Counted from the stretch's first letter, positions 17,505-26,999 are shown. The stretch: 64,000 nt of DNA from Caballeronia novacaledonica (GCF_900258035.1 NZ_OGTP01000007.1:62001-126000); one strand, 5' to 3'. Numbers and translations: made by a program. Notes: generated by a model from the sequence alone, not told the origin.

Positions 17505-18718
17505 AGATCGCTTCGCTGGAAACGTATATCGTCGCGGTTCCGCCGCCGCATATCGGCGGCATGTACTGGATTTTCGTGAAGCTGCGCACCGCGTGCGGCA
17601 TCGAGGGCGTCGGCGAGATCTACTCCGCGACGTTCCATCCGAAGGCGATGGCGCCGGTCATCGAAGACGTGTTCGAACGCTATCTGCTCGGCCACGATCC
17701 GCATCATGTCGAGCGCTTCTATCGCGAGGCGTATTCGAGCGGCTTCACGCAGCGCCCCGATCTTACGATGATGGGTGTCGTCAGCGGCCTCGAAATGGCG
17801 TGCTGGGACATCATCGGCAAGGCGGCGGGCAAGCCGGTCTACGAGTTGCTCGGCGGCCGCGTGCATGAGCGCCTGCGTTCGTACACCTATCTCTACCCGA
17901 AGAACAGCCGCGGCGAATACGACTACGACGATCCCGATCTCGCCGCCGAATGCGCCGCGCACAACGTCGCGCTCGGCTTTACGGCAGTCAAGTTCGATCC
18001 GGCCGGCCCGTACACCGCGTATTCCGGTCATCAGATTTCGCTCGAAGTGATGGACCGCTGCGAAACGTTCTGCCGCAAGGTGCGCGAGGCGGTCGGCAGC
18101 AAGGCCGATCTGCTGTTCGGCACGCACGGGCAGATGGTGCCGTCGTCGGCGATCCGTCTCGCGCAGCGTCTCGAAAAGTTCGATCCGCTCTGGTTCGAGG
18201 AACCGGTGCCGCCGGGACAGGAAAGCGCGATGGCGCAAGTGGCCGAAAAGACCAGCATTCCGATCGCGGCCGGTGAGCGCCTGACGACGAAATACGAGTT
18301 CTTCAAGCTGCTCGAAGCGCGCGCGGCGTCGATTCTTCAGTTCAACGTCGGGCGCGTCGGCGGCCTGCTCGAAGCGAAGAAGATCGCGAGTCTCGCCGAG
18401 GTGTATTACGCGCAGATCGCCCCGCATCTCTACAACGGCCCGGTCGGCGCCGCCGCGAGCATTCAGATTGCCGCGTGCTCGCCGAACTTCCTGATTCAGG
18501 AAAGCATCGGCACGTGGGACGGCTTTCACGCGGACGTGCTCAAGTCGAAGATCCGCTGGGAAGACGGCTACATCATTCCGTCGACGGAGCCGGGCCTGGG
18601 CGTCGAACTGAACATGGACGTCGTACGCGCACATACGCCTTACACGGGCGAGCGTCTGCATTTGCAGATGGCGGCGCGGCCCGCCGACGTGAAGGATCTC
18701 GCGCCCGCAAAGGGCTGA
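17501..18718 (+). CDS. Mandelate racemase/muconate-lactonising (enolase superfamily) enzyme, probable sugar-acid dehydratase
   Basis: A 405-residue enzyme starting with ATGA overlap on the MFS gene. N-terminal capping domain (MKIASLETYIVAVPPPHIGG) followed by the (beta/alpha)7-beta barrel. Visible active-site elements are the Lys in AVKFDPAGPY, the motif LLFGTHGQM, the metal-ligand Glu residues in WFEEPVPPG and AAGERLTTKYEF, and APHLYNGPVGAA near the end. Many members of this architecture abstract the alpha proton of an acid sugar and eliminate water. The position of the first metal ligand (G-T-H instead of the common D-x-H) does not let me name the substrate. It is coupled to the transporter upstream and to a GMC oxidoreductase downstream. 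Confidence 0.85.
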   Translation: MKIASLETYIVAVPPPHIGGMYWIFVKLRTACGIEGVGEIYSATFHPKAMAPVIEDVFERYLLGHDPHHVERFYREAYSSGFTQRPDLTMMGVVSGLEMACWDIIGKAAGKPVYELLGGRVHERLRSYTYLYPKNSRGEYDYDDPDLAAECAAHNVALGFTAVKFDPAGPYTAYSGHQISLEVMDRCETFCRKVREAVGSKADLLFGTHGQMVPSSAIRLAQRLEKFDPLWFEEPVPPGQESAMAQVAEKTSIPIAAGERLTTKYEFFKLLEARAASILQFNVGRVGGLLEAKKIASLAEVYYAQIAPHLYNGPVGAAASIQIAACSPNFLIQESIGTWDGFHADVLKSKIRWEDGYIIPSTEPGLGVELNMDVVRAHTPYTGERLHLQMAARPADVKDLAPAKG

Positions 18719-18736
18719 ACGCAGGGCACAGAAAGC

Positions 18737-20404
18737 ATGAAGAGCATGGAATTCGATTACATCATCGTGGGCGCCGGATCGGCGGGCTGCATTCTCGCCG
18801 ATCGCCTCACCGAGTCCGGCGAGCATTCGGTGCTGCTGCTCGAAGCGGGCGGCGCGGACGACTCGTTCTGGTTCAAGATTCCGGTCGGCTTCACCAAGAC
18901 CTACTACAACCCGGAATACAACTGGATGTACTACAGCGAGCCGGAAGCGCAACTGAAGGACCGCTCGCTGTATTGTCCGCGCGGCAAGGTGCAGGGCGGC
19001 TCCGGTTCGATCAACGCGATGATCTACGTGCGAGGCCAGCCGCACGATTTCGACGACTGGCAGCGCGCGGGCAACGCGGGCTGGAGCTATCGCGACGTGC
19101 TGCCTTATTTCCGCCGCCTCGAATCGCACTGGGCCGGCGACACGCCGTATCACGGCGCGAAGGGCAAGATCCGGGTTTCGTCGATGAAAGACGGCGCGCA
19201 CGCGATCTGCGGCACGTTCCTCGAAGGTGCGCGGCAGGCAGGCTTTCCCGTCACCGGCGACATCAACGGCGCGGACTACGAAGGCGCGACCATCTACGAC
19301 ATCAACGCGCGCAATGGCGAGCGTTCGTCGAGCAGCTTCGAGTATCTGCATCCGGTGCTCGGGCGCAAGAACCTGCGCGTGGAGCGCAACGTGAACGTGA
19401 GCCGCGTGCTGTTCGACGGCAAACGCGCGACGGGCGTGACGGCGTCGCGCAAGGGCGAAACGCTGCGATTCCATGCCAAGCGCGAGGTGATTCTGTCGGC
19501 GGGCGCGGTCGATTCGCCGAAGCTGATGCAGCTTTCCGGTCTCGGCGACGCCGCGCTGCTCGCGCGGCACGGCATTCCGGTCGTGCATGAATTGCCGGCC
19601 GTCGGAAAGAATCTGCAGGATCACCTGTGCGTGAGCTTCTACTATCGTGCGACGGTCGAGACGCTGAACGACGAGCTCGGTTCGCTTTTCGGCAAGGTCA
19701 AGGCCGCGATGCGGTATCTGACCTCGCGCAAGGGGCCGCTCTCGATGAGCGTGAACCAGTCGGGCGGCTTCTTCAAGGGCGATGACGACGAGACGCAGCC
19801 GAATCTCCAGCTGTATTTCAATCCGCTCTCGTATCGCATTCCGAAGAGCAGCAAGGCGCAACTCGAACCCGAGCCGTACTCGGGCTTCCTGCTGTGCTTC
19901 AACCCGTGCCGGCCGACGAGCCGCGGATCGATCGAAATCGCGTCCGGCCGCGCGGAAGACGCCGCGAAGATCAGCATCAACGCGCTGACCACGCCGAAGG
20001 ACATACGCGAAGCGGTGCAGGGCAGCAAGCTCGTGCGCAAGATCATGAACTCGGCGGCGCTGCGCGCGATCACGGCGGAAGAAATCTCGCCGGGACCGGA
20101 CGTGAAGTCCGACGCCGACATGCTGGCGTACTTCCGCGAGCAGTCGGGTTCGATCTACCATCTGTGCGGTTCCTGCGCGATGGGCCCGGACGAACGCACG
20201 GCGGTCGTGGACGAGCGGTTGCGCGTGCACGGCGTGCAGGGCTTGCGCATCGTCGATGCGTCGATTTTCCCGAACATCACGTCGGGCAATCTCAATGCAC
20301 CGGTGATGATGGTCGCCGAGAAGGGCGCGGACATGATCCTCGACGACGCCCGCACGGTCGCCGGGCAAGTTTCGGCGCCGGCGGAGCCTGTCGCGATCGC
20401 CTGA
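18737..20404 (+). CDS. GMC-family FAD oxidoreductase (choline-dehydrogenase-like)
   Basis: A 555-residue flavoenzyme starting at ATG 18737 (an in-frame ATG at 18746 is possible). The FAD-binding fold begins [16 protein letters not shown], with the acidic strand end LLLEAGG. GMC signature 1 is [21 protein letters not shown] and signature 2 is [17 protein letters not shown]. The catalytic His/Asn region near the C-terminus is [13 protein letters not shown]...[11 protein letters not shown]. The family oxidises primary alcohols or polyols to aldehydes and passes electrons to oxygen or the respiratory chain. In this cluster it could produce the aldehyde used by the AldA-like enzyme. Confidence 0.9.
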   Translation: MKSMEFDYIIVGAGSAGCILADRLTESGEHSVLLLEAGGADDSFWFKIPVGFTKTYYNPEYNWMYYSEPEAQLKDRSLYCPRGKVQGGSGSINAMIYVRGQPHDFDDWQRAGNAGWSYRDVLPYFRRLESHWAGDTPYHGAKGKIRVSSMKDGAHAICGTFLEGARQAGFPVTGDINGADYEGATIYDINARNGERSSSSFEYLHPVLGRKNLRVERNVNVSRVLFDGKRATGVTASRKGETLRFHAKREVILSAGAVDSPKLMQLSGLGDAALLARHGIPVVHELPAVGKNLQDHLCVSFYYRATVETLNDELGSLFGKVKAAMRYLTSRKGPLSMSVNQSGGFFKGDDDETQPNLQLYFNPLSYRIPKSSKAQLEPEPYSGFLLCFNPCRPTSRGSIEIASGRAEDAAKISINALTTPKDIREAVQGSKLVRKIMNSAALRAITAEEISPGPDVKSDADMLAYFREQSGSIYHLCGSCAMGPDERTAVVDERLRVHGVQGLRIVDASIFPNITSGNLNAPVMMVAEKGADMILDDARTVAGQVSAPAEPVAIA

Positions 20405-20411
20405 TCCGCAT

Positions 20412-20443
20412 GGGCCGCGAGGGATCACACCCCTTCGCGGCCC
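20412..20443 (+). terminator. Hairpin after the GMC gene, terminator-like but without a T run
   Basis: GGGCCGCGAGGG (20412-20423, with one unpaired T opposite) pairs with CCCTTCGCGGCCC (20431-20443). It begins 8 bp after the stop of the GMC gene and no U tract follows, so it may cause pausing or protect the 3' end rather than terminate cleanly before the LysR genes. Confidence 0.45.
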
Positions 20444-20550
20444 GAAGCGGCATAATTTGCCTCGATTCGTAAAATGTCGCCTCAGAGCGGCACATTCCGG
20501 TGTGGATGCGTGCCCAATGCGCGCATCGAACGCACGGAAAGGAGATCGAT

Positions 20551-21483
20551 TTGAAGCGGAAGATGCCTGCCCTGAACGCGCTGAGGGCATTCGAGGTGGC
20601 CGGACACACCGGCAGTTTCACGCGCGCCGCGGAAATGCTGCACGTGACGCAAAGCGCGGTGAGCCGGCAGGTGCGCCAGCTCGAAACGCAGCTCGGCGAG
20701 CCGCTGCTGTTGCGCCGGCATCATCATCTCGAATTGTCGGCGACGGGGCGGCTCTTGCTGCAGGCGCTCAGGATGTCGTTCGACCGCATCGAACTCACGG
20801 TGCGCAGCATTCAGGAAAGGACGCATCTGAAGCGCTTGCGCATCAACGCGCCGCCTACGTTTTCCAGCCGCTGGCTGATGCCGCGGCTGCAATCGTTGCG
20901 CGCCGCCGCGCCGGAACTCGAAATCACGCTGACTACGCGCCTGAAGGACGATCTCGTCGAATCGGGTGCGCTCGATTGCGCGATCCGCTTCGGCAACGGC
21001 GAATGGGACGGCCTCGACAATCAGTTGCTGATGAACGAGCGGCATATCGCCGTGTGTTCGCCGGCGCTGATCGGCGAGCGCGACACCTCCGGCATCGACC
21101 TGAACGAATTTACGCTGCTGCATGTGCTCGCCGCCAGCGATCAACGCTATCTCACGTGGCAGCACTGGCTCAAGGCGGCGAATATCGACGATGTCGAAAC
21201 GCGCGGCGGCTATGAGTTCGATCTGCTCGATCACGCGATTCGCGCCGCGGTCGACGGCCTCGGCGTCACGATCGCCGATCGTCACATGATCGCGCCGGAG
21301 TTGCGGCAGGGAACGCTCGTGCCGATCGTCGATGTCGAGGTGGACGGGCATCAGTCGTACTGGCTCGTCACGCGGACCGGCCAGGACGATGCGCCGCAAG
21401 TCGCGCTCTTTCGCGAGTGGCTGCGCGCCGAGATCGAGAAACAGGCGCGCGGGCGTGGCGGCAAGCAAGGCAAGCGCAAATAA
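20551..21483 (+). CDS. LysR-type regulator, GcvA subgroup (first of a tandem pair)
   Basis: A 310-residue regulator. I take the TTG at 20551 as start because AAAGGAG lies 6 bp upstream; ATG 20563 is the alternative. The winged HTH is clear (LRAFEVAGHTGSFTRAAEMLHVTQSAVSRQVRQLE). The GcvA-type effector domain shows INAPPTFSSRWLMPRL and LDCAIRFGNGEWDG. It follows the sugar-acid cluster on the same strand and is 11 bp from a second LysR gene, so the two are probably cotranscribed and may control the upstream genes. Confidence 0.9.
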   Translation: MKRKMPALNALRAFEVAGHTGSFTRAAEMLHVTQSAVSRQVRQLETQLGEPLLLRRHHHLELSATGRLLLQALRMSFDRIELTVRSIQERTHLKRLRINAPPTFSSRWLMPRLQSLRAAAPELEITLTTRLKDDLVESGALDCAIRFGNGEWDGLDNQLLMNERHIAVCSPALIGERDTSGIDLNEFTLLHVLAASDQRYLTWQHWLKAANIDDVETRGGYEFDLLDHAIRAAVDGLGVTIADRHMIAPELRQGTLVPIVDVEVDGHQSYWLVTRTGQDDAPQVALFREWLRAEIEKQARGRGGKQGKRK

Positions 21484-21494
21484 CGGAGAAGATC

Positions 21495-22376
21495 GTGCGG
21501 CGATTGCCATCCTTGACCGCGTTGCGCTTCTTCGAGGAAAGCGCGCGCCATATGAGTTTCAACAAGTCCGCGGCGGCGCTTTGCGTGACGCCCGGCGCGG
21601 TGAGCCGCCAGATTCGCCTGCTCGAGGACGCGCTCGGCACGAAGCTGTTCGACCGCGATCACAAGGGCATTCGGCTGACGAAGCAAGGCGCGGAACTGCT
21701 CGCGTGTTTGTCGGAAGCGTTCGATTCGATCGAGCGCGTGACCCTGTCCCTCTCCACGATGCGGCGCAGCGAGCGCAAGCGCCTGACCGTGAGCGCCCCG
21801 CCGACGTTCGCGACCCGCTGGCTGTCGCCGCGACTCGGCTCGCTGATGGACGCGGTGCCCGACATCGATCTTTCCGTGCGCACCGATGCCACCGACGACC
21901 GTCAATGCAACATTCGCTTCGGGTACGAGGCGCGGGCGGATCACCGGTCGGAGCTGCTGTTCATCGAGCGGCATGTGCTGGTCGGCGCGACGAAGTTCGC
22001 GGGGCAGTCCGTCGAAGCGCTGCTCGAACGGCTGCCCGCGCTGCATGTGCTGCACAACGACGCGCGCCTCACGCTCTGGCCCAACTGGCTCGACGCAGCG
22101 GGATTGCCGCGCGCGTTCGGCGAAAACGGCATCGAATTCTCGACGCTCGATCAGGCCATTCATGCGGCGCGCGCGGGCTCGGGGCTGGCGGTTGTCGATC
22201 GCAGCATGATCGCCGATGAGTTGCATGATGGGTCGCTGGTATTGTTGTCGCCAGTGGAGTCGACCGGGCCTTACGGGTATTGGCTGGATATCGCGCCTTC
22301 GTTTGCGAGCGCGGACAGCGTGCAGGCTTTCGCGGAATGGCTGCGCGCCGAGGGAGCGAAGGGCGCGCAGCCGTAG
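21495..22376 (+). CDS. LysR-type regulator, GcvA subgroup (second of a tandem pair)
   Basis: A 293-residue regulator starting at GTG 21495, with GGAGAA just upstream; the frame is open to 21417 inside the previous gene, but this start fits the domain (LPSLTALRFFEESARHMSFNKSAAALCVTPGAVSRQIRLLE). The effector domain shows VSAPPTFATRWLSPRL. Its overall pattern parallels its neighbour, suggesting an old duplication with divergence. It ends 7 bp from the stop of the convergent MFS gene. Confidence 0.9.
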   Translation: MRRLPSLTALRFFEESARHMSFNKSAAALCVTPGAVSRQIRLLEDALGTKLFDRDHKGIRLTKQGAELLACLSEAFDSIERVTLSLSTMRRSERKRLTVSAPPTFATRWLSPRLGSLMDAVPDIDLSVRTDATDDRQCNIRFGYEARADHRSELLFIERHVLVGATKFAGQSVEALLERLPALHVLHNDARLTLWPNWLDAAGLPRAFGENGIEFSTLDQAIHAARAGSGLAVVDRSMIADELHDGSLVLLSPVESTGPYGYWLDIAPSFASADSVQAFAEWLRAEGAKGAQP

Positions 22377-22383
22377 CGAGCGA

Positions 22384-23760
22384 TCACCCGCGGCTTGCCT
22401 GATTCAACGTCAGATGCTTCGTTTCGGGCGCCCACGCGATCGATACGATCATCCCGACGAGCAGCACCGCGGCGAGCACGAGCATCGTCATCTGCACGCC
22501 GGCCTGCGCGATCCCGATAGGCAACAGGAACGTTCCAACCGCCGATCCCAGCCGGCTGCACGCAATCGACAATCCCACGCCGCATGCGCGCGCCTCGGTC
22601 GGAAAGCATTCCGGCGGAAACACGCCGACGAGATTCGAGAATGCCGACATCGTCAACGTGAAGATGCCGAACGCGACGATCATCCCGACACTCGCCGACG
22701 ACGGCAGCACGCTCAGCGCGAACAGCGACAGACAGCACACCGCAAACGATCCGATCAAGAACGAGCGCCGCGACAGCTTGATCGTGAGCCAGATTCCGAG
22801 CAGCGCGCCGAGCACGAGAAAGGCGTTGAGCAGCAGATCGGCGCCCGAGCCTTCGGGCAGGCGGATCGCCGTGAGAATGCTCGGCAGGAACGTATAGATC
22901 GCGAAGTAGGGAATCACGAGACACACGAAAAACGCGCAGTTGAACACCGTGCGGCGAAGCAGATCCGGCTTGAAGAGGCGCGCGAAGCCGCCGGCGGGCG
23001 CGAAGTGCTCGCCCGTATCGGCGTCGAGCGTCACGTTCGGGCCGAAGTGCTTGCGCACGATGCGCAGCGCTTCGTCGCGGCGGCCTTTGCCGAGCAGCCA
23101 GCGCGGCGACTCCGGCGTGCCCATGCGCATGATCAGCACGAGAAACGCAGGAATGCCCGCGGAGGCGAGCAGCCAGCGCCACGCATCCGGCGACGCATCC
23201 GCGTAGTGCATGCCGAGCACGTTCGCGATCACATAGCCGATCGTCCAGATCACGCTGAACGAGCCGAGCAGCGTGCCGCGATGCTTGCGCGGCGAGAACT
23301 CCGCGAGAATCGCATGACCGACCGCGAAGTCGCCGCCCATGCCGAAGCCGATCAACACGCGCAACGCGACGAGCATCGCGGGCGTGGCCGCGTAGAACTG
23401 CGCGAACGCGGCCGCCGTGATGATGACGAAGCTCAGGAGGAAAATTTTCTGACGGCCGAGCTTGTCGGAGAGCCAGCCGAACACGAGACTGCCGAGAAAA
23501 ATGCCGATCAGCGCCGACGAGCCGAGCAGGCCCGTCCAGAAAGCGTCCAGCGGAATCTGCTTGTTCAGCGACGTCAGCGCATAACCGATCGTGCCGAGCG
23601 CATAACCTTCGGTGAAATGCGCGCCGAAAGTCAGGCCCGCGATCTTCACGTGGAAGCGGTTCAACGGCACATCGTCGAGTGCGATGCGGTCTTGTGCGGC
23701 ATTGAAGGGTGCGCCCGCGCCGGGGGCGAGCGGCTGCGCGCTCAGGCTGTGAATGTCCAA
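22384..23760 (-). CDS. MFS transporter (aromatic acid/sugar-porter-like) of the Fae operon
   Basis: A 458-residue carrier with 12 predicted helices. The frame is open to 23820, but TTG 23760 sits 6 bp after GGAGGAGATACTC and is the best start. MFS motifs: GWLSDKLGRQKIF, GFGMGGDFAVGHAILAEFSPRKHRG and PESPRWLLGKGRRDEAL. The Arg/Glu-rich motifs resemble the organic-acid and sugar porter branches. It is the last gene of a reverse-strand series Fae - aldo/keto reductase - semialdehyde dehydrogenase - MFS, 101 bp after the dehydrogenase stop. Confidence 0.88.
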   Translation of the reverse strand: MDIHSLSAQPLAPGAGAPFNAAQDRIALDDVPLNRFHVKIAGLTFGAHFTEGYALGTIGYALTSLNKQIPLDAFWTGLLGSSALIGIFLGSLVFGWLSDKLGRQKIFLLSFVIITAAAFAQFYAATPAMLVALRVLIGFGMGGDFAVGHAILAEFSPRKHRGTLLGSFSVIWTIGYVIANVLGMHYADASPDAWRWLLASAGIPAFLVLIMRMGTPESPRWLLGKGRRDEALRIVRKHFGPNVTLDADTGEHFAPAGGFARLFKPDLLRRTVFNCAFFVCLVIPYFAIYTFLPSILTAIRLPEGSGADLLLNAFLVLGALLGIWLTIKLSRRSFLIGSFAVCCLSLFALSVLPSSASVGMIVAFGIFTLTMSAFSNLVGVFPPECFPTEARACGVGLSIACSRLGSAVGTFLLPIGIAQAGVQMTMLVLAAVLLVGMIVSIAWAPETKHLTLNQASRG

Positions 23761-23861
23761 GAGTATCTCCTCCACTTCCGAGTGGAGCGGCGTGTCGTAC
23801 GCCGCAAGAAAACCGCGCACGCGATGGCGTTATCGTTCGTGCGCGCGCGGTGCGGGATGAA

Positions 23862-25301
23862 TCAGCGGCCGAGTCCGGCCATCATCATGTACTTGAGCTC
23901 CATATATTCATCGAGCCCGTACTTCGATCCTTCGCGGCCCAGTCCCGACTGCTTCACGCCGCCGAAGGGCGCGACTTCCGTCGAGATGATGCCCTCGTTG
24001 ATGCCGACCATGCCGCTCTCCAGCGCGTCCGCGACGCGCCACGCGCGGCCCAGGTCGCGCGTGTAGAAGTACGCGGCGAGGCCGTACGGCGTGTTGTTCG
24101 CCGCCGCGATCACGTCCTCTTCCGACTTGAAGCGGAAACACGCGGCCACGGGGCCGAAGGTTTCTTCGTCGGCGATCAACATGGAAGGCGTGGCGTCCGT
24201 CAGCACGGTCGGCTCGTAGAACGTGCCGCCGATCGCATGGGGCTTGCCGCCCGTCAGAACCGTTGCGCCTTTGCTCACGGCATCGGCGACATGGCTCTGC
24301 ACCTTCTTCAGCGCGGCCTCGTTGATGAGCGGCCCCTGATCGAACTCGCCCTCGAGCCCGTTGCCGACGCGCAGCTTGTGCACCGCGCGCGTCAACGCAT
24401 GCGTGAACGCGTCGTAGATGCCGTCCTGCACGAAGAAGCGGTTCACGCACACGCACGTCTGCCCGGTGTTGCGGAACTTCGACGCGATCGCGCCCTGCAC
24501 GGCGGCGTCGATGTCGGCGTCGTCGAACACGATGAACGGCGCATTGCCGCCGAGTTCCAGCGACAGCTTCTTGAGCGTATCCGCCGATTGCTTCGCGAGC
24601 AGCTTGCCGACGCGCGTCGAGCCCGTGAACGACAGCTTGCGCACATCGGGCGATTCGGTGAGCACCTGGCCGATGGCCGTGGCGTCGCCGGAGACGACGT
24701 TGAACACGCCCGCCGGAATGCCGGCTTCCTCGGCGAGCACGGCAAGCGCGAAGGCGGAAAGCGGCGTCTCTTCCGACGGCTTGAGCACCATCGTGCAACC
24801 TGCGGCGAGCGCGGGGCCGGCTTTGCGCGTGATCATCGCGAGCGGGAAGTTCCACGGCGTGATGGCCGCGACGACACCCACCGGCTCGCGCGTGACGACG
24901 ATCTTCGAGTTCGGCTTCGGACTCGGAATGACGTCGCCGTAGCTGCGCTTGGCTTCCTCGGCGAACCACTCGAAGAAGCTCGCCGCGTAAGCGACTTCGC
25001 CGAGCGCTTCGGCAAGCGGCTTGCCTTGCTCGCGTGTGAGCAATTCGGCGAGCGTGTTGCGATTGGCGAGCATCAGTTCGCCCCAGCGCTTCACGCGCGC
25101 GCCGCGTTCCTTCGCCGTCAGCGCGCGCCATGCGGGGAAGGCGCGCTTCGCGGCATCGATGGCTTGACGCGCTTCCGGGCCGCGGCCGTGCGCGACGTTC
25201 GCGATCACGTCGCCGGTCGCGGGATTGCGAACGGGATACGTGCTCGAACTCTCGTGCCACTTTCCGTCGATGTAATGATTCGATTGCAGCAGGTTCATCA
25301 T
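23862..25301 (-). CDS. gabD: NAD(P)-dependent succinate-semialdehyde dehydrogenase-like enzyme
   Basis: A 479-residue ALDH whose ATG (25301) overlaps the stop of the reductase gene before it. It carries PWNFPLAMITRKAGPALAAGC, the Glu in LSLELGGNAPFIVFDDAD, and the nucleophile Cys in NTGQTCVCVNRF. These two cysteines in TCVC and the tail FGGVKQSGLGREGSKYGLDEY are typical of the GabD group, which also includes glutarate- and alpha-ketoglutarate-semialdehyde dehydrogenases. The true substrate is therefore not certain. A role in finishing the hydroxyproline route (2,5-dioxopentanoate oxidation) is conceivable, because no such enzyme lies in that island. Confidence 0.88.
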   Translation of the reverse strand: MMNLLQSNHYIDGKWHESSSTYPVRNPATGDVIANVAHGRGPEARQAIDAAKRAFPAWRALTAKERGARVKRWGELMLANRNTLAELLTREQGKPLAEALGEVAYAASFFEWFAEEAKRSYGDVIPSPKPNSKIVVTREPVGVVAAITPWNFPLAMITRKAGPALAAGCTMVLKPSEETPLSAFALAVLAEEAGIPAGVFNVVSGDATAIGQVLTESPDVRKLSFTGSTRVGKLLAKQSADTLKKLSLELGGNAPFIVFDDADIDAAVQGAIASKFRNTGQTCVCVNRFFVQDGIYDAFTHALTRAVHKLRVGNGLEGEFDQGPLINEAALKKVQSHVADAVSKGATVLTGGKPHAIGGTFYEPTVLTDATPSMLIADEETFGPVAACFRFKSEEDVIAAANNTPYGLAAYFYTRDLGRAWRVADALESGMVGINEGIISTEVAPFGGVKQSGLGREGSKYGLDEYMELKYMMMAGLGR

Positions 25302-26335
25302 GCCGCGCGCTCCAGTGCGTGTTCGAAGACTCCCTGCGCCGGACGCGCCTCGCGTGCGATGCGCCGCCCCGCGGTGTAGTCGTTGATGAGATCGCACGGG
25401 GTGTAGTTGCGCTCGAGTTCGTGCAGTTCGTCGTCGTCGAGCTTGGTGTCGAGCGCGGCGAGCGCGCTGTCGAACTGCGCCGCCGAATCCGCGCCGACGA
25501 GCATGCTCGAAATGCCGGGCCGGCTCAGCACCCACGCCTGCGCGATCTGCGCCGCCGGCACGCCGCGCCGCGCCGCGACACGCGCGACCGACGCGGCGAT
25601 CTCCTGCGAAGCGCGATCGCCATACATTTGCGCGGTGAAGAAGTCGGTCTGATTGCGCGTGGACTTTGCGTCGGAAGTCAGCAGGCCGCGTGCGAGCGGG
25701 CTGAACACCGACACGCCGACGCCCTGGTCGATGCAATACGGAACCATCTCGCGCTCTTCCTCGCGATAGGCGACGTTCAACTGCAACTGCATGTTGATCG
25801 GCTTGTGCCAGCCGTTGCGCTCGCACGCCTGCATGATCTTGGCGAACTGCCAGGTGTACATCGTCGAGACGCCGACGTAACGCGCCTTGCCCGCGCGCAC
25901 GATGTCGTCGAGCGCGCCCATCGTTTCTTCGACGGGCGTGTTCACGTCGAAGTAATGCAGCATGTAGACATCGACGTAATCCATGCCGAGACGCTTCAGC
26001 GACCCGTCGATGCCGTCCATGATGTGCTTGCGCGAATGCCCGCCCGCGTTCGGGTAGCTCGCCATGTCGTAGCCGACCTTCGTCGTCACCACGACTTCCT
26101 CGCGTTTCACGAGACGCTTCAGTATGCGGCCGACGACTTCCTCGCCCACGCCGGTCGAATAGAAATCGGCCAGATCGATGAAGTTCACGCCCGCTTCGAG
26201 CGCGTGGCGCACGATCGGCTCGCTTTGCGCTTCATCGAAAATCCAGGGCTTCCATTGCGGCGTGCCCATGTTCATCGTGCCGAGGCACAGGCGCGAAACC
26301 TTCAGGCCGGATTGGCCGAGACGCACGTATTCCAT
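25298..26335 (-). CDS. Aldo/keto reductase
   Basis: A 345-residue NADPH-dependent oxidoreductase with a TIM-barrel fold. The catalytic tetrad can be followed: Asp and Tyr in FIDLADFYSTG, Lys in VVTTKVGYD, His in YMLHYFD. The cofactor region includes FSPLARGLL and the late SMLVGADSAAQFDSAL. It lies 13 bp after the Fae gene and overlaps the dehydrogenase that follows, so it is inside the operon. It resembles the AKR group that reduces or oxidises small aldehydes and sugars; the substrate is not known. Confidence 0.9.
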   Translation of the reverse strand: MEYVRLGQSGLKVSRLCLGTMNMGTPQWKPWIFDEAQSEPIVRHALEAGVNFIDLADFYSTGVGEEVVGRILKRLVKREEVVVTTKVGYDMASYPNAGGHSRKHIMDGIDGSLKRLGMDYVDVYMLHYFDVNTPVEETMGALDDIVRAGKARYVGVSTMYTWQFAKIMQACERNGWHKPINMQLQLNVAYREEEREMVPYCIDQGVGVSVFSPLARGLLTSDAKSTRNQTDFFTAQMYGDRASQEIAASVARVAARRGVPAAQIAQAWVLSRPGISSMLVGADSAAQFDSALAALDTKLDDDELHELERNYTPCDLINDYTAGRRIAREARPAQGVFEHALERAA

Positions 26336-26348
26336 TTGCAGAAACTCC

Positions 26349-26858
26349 TTACTTCTTCGGCGTGTAGAACGGGTTCGAGACGTCGCGCGCGGCCTTGAAC
26401 ACGGCTTCCTTGCGCGGCAGGCCTTCCATCGCGGCGATGATCGCGTTCTTGCACGCGCGATAGTTGTTCTCGAAGACGGCGTCGAGATCGTCGGTTTTGG
26501 GATTGACCCAGTTCGCCGACACGACGACCCAGTCGTTCTCGGCCTCGGGCGGCAGCGTGCCGTTTTCGAGCGATTCGGCGACCGCCTTCGCGATGCCCGC
26601 CTGCGATGCGCCCCAGGTCGCGTTGCCGTGGAAATCGCCTTCGATCTGCGCCTTGTTGACGTAGAGCGTGAGCGGCTTGGTCGGCACGCCGGGCTGCGCG
26701 ATCACGACGAACGGCGCGTGACCGGCGGACGGCGTCGCCAGCGCGGTCGCGAAAGCCTGACCGGCCGGGCCGTTGCGCGGGCCGACCAGCACGTTGATAT
26801 GGGCGAGATTGACGCCCGGCCCTTCGAAGCCTTCGCCGATGAACAGATTCTTTTCCAT
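26349..26858 (-). CDS. fae: Formaldehyde-activating enzyme (Fae)
   Basis: A 169-residue protein of the Fae family, which condenses formaldehyde with tetrahydromethanopterin to methylene-H4MPT in the cytoplasm. The active-site His is kept in NLAHINVLVGPRNGPAGQAF (His20). The family core continues with PTKPLTLYVNK, then SANWVNPKTDDLDAVFENNYRACKNAI. It starts at ATG 26858 after AAGGAAGGAGTC and leads the operon with a reductase, a semialdehyde dehydrogenase and a transporter. None of the other H4MPT-pathway genes are in the window, so the link to methylotrophy is open. A paralogue without the His is at 44.9 kb. Confidence 0.9.
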   Translation of the reverse strand: MEKNLFIGEGFEGPGVNLAHINVLVGPRNGPAGQAFATALATPSAGHAPFVVIAQPGVPTKPLTLYVNKAQIEGDFHGNATWGASQAGIAKAVAESLENGTLPPEAENDWVVVSANWVNPKTDDLDAVFENNYRACKNAIIAAMEGLPRKEAVFKAARDVSNPFYTPKK

Positions 26859-26984
26859 AGACTCCTTCCTTGTGTCCGCGTGATGTGTAGGGTTCGGCCA
26901 CCATTGCGGTGGATGTGAGGCATTCTGCGGCGGGGTTCGCGTGAGGAGGAATCGAGGATTTGTGAGGGTAGCGTTGATGAAAGC

Positions 26985-26999
26985 TCAACTCGGGGTTGA
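26985..26999. promoter_or_regulatory. Inverted repeat upstream of the Fae operon
   Basis: TCAAC-TCGGG-GTTGA (arms 26985-26989 and 26995-26999) lies 127 bp before the Fae start, in the 285-bp gap (26859-27143) that separates it from the divergent PPTase-like gene. It could be an operator, but there is only one copy and no known regulator to match it. Confidence 0.25.

Noticed and set aside
17501..18718. Loss of the first metal ligand in the enolase-superfamily enzyme (GTH for DxH)
   Set aside because: The GTHGQ motif appears, from memory, to be normal for one branch of this superfamily, so it is not reported as a defect.
17420..20590. 1056-codon reverse frame across the dehydratase and GMC genes
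   Set aside because: Shadow frame caused by high third-position GC in two well supported forward genes.
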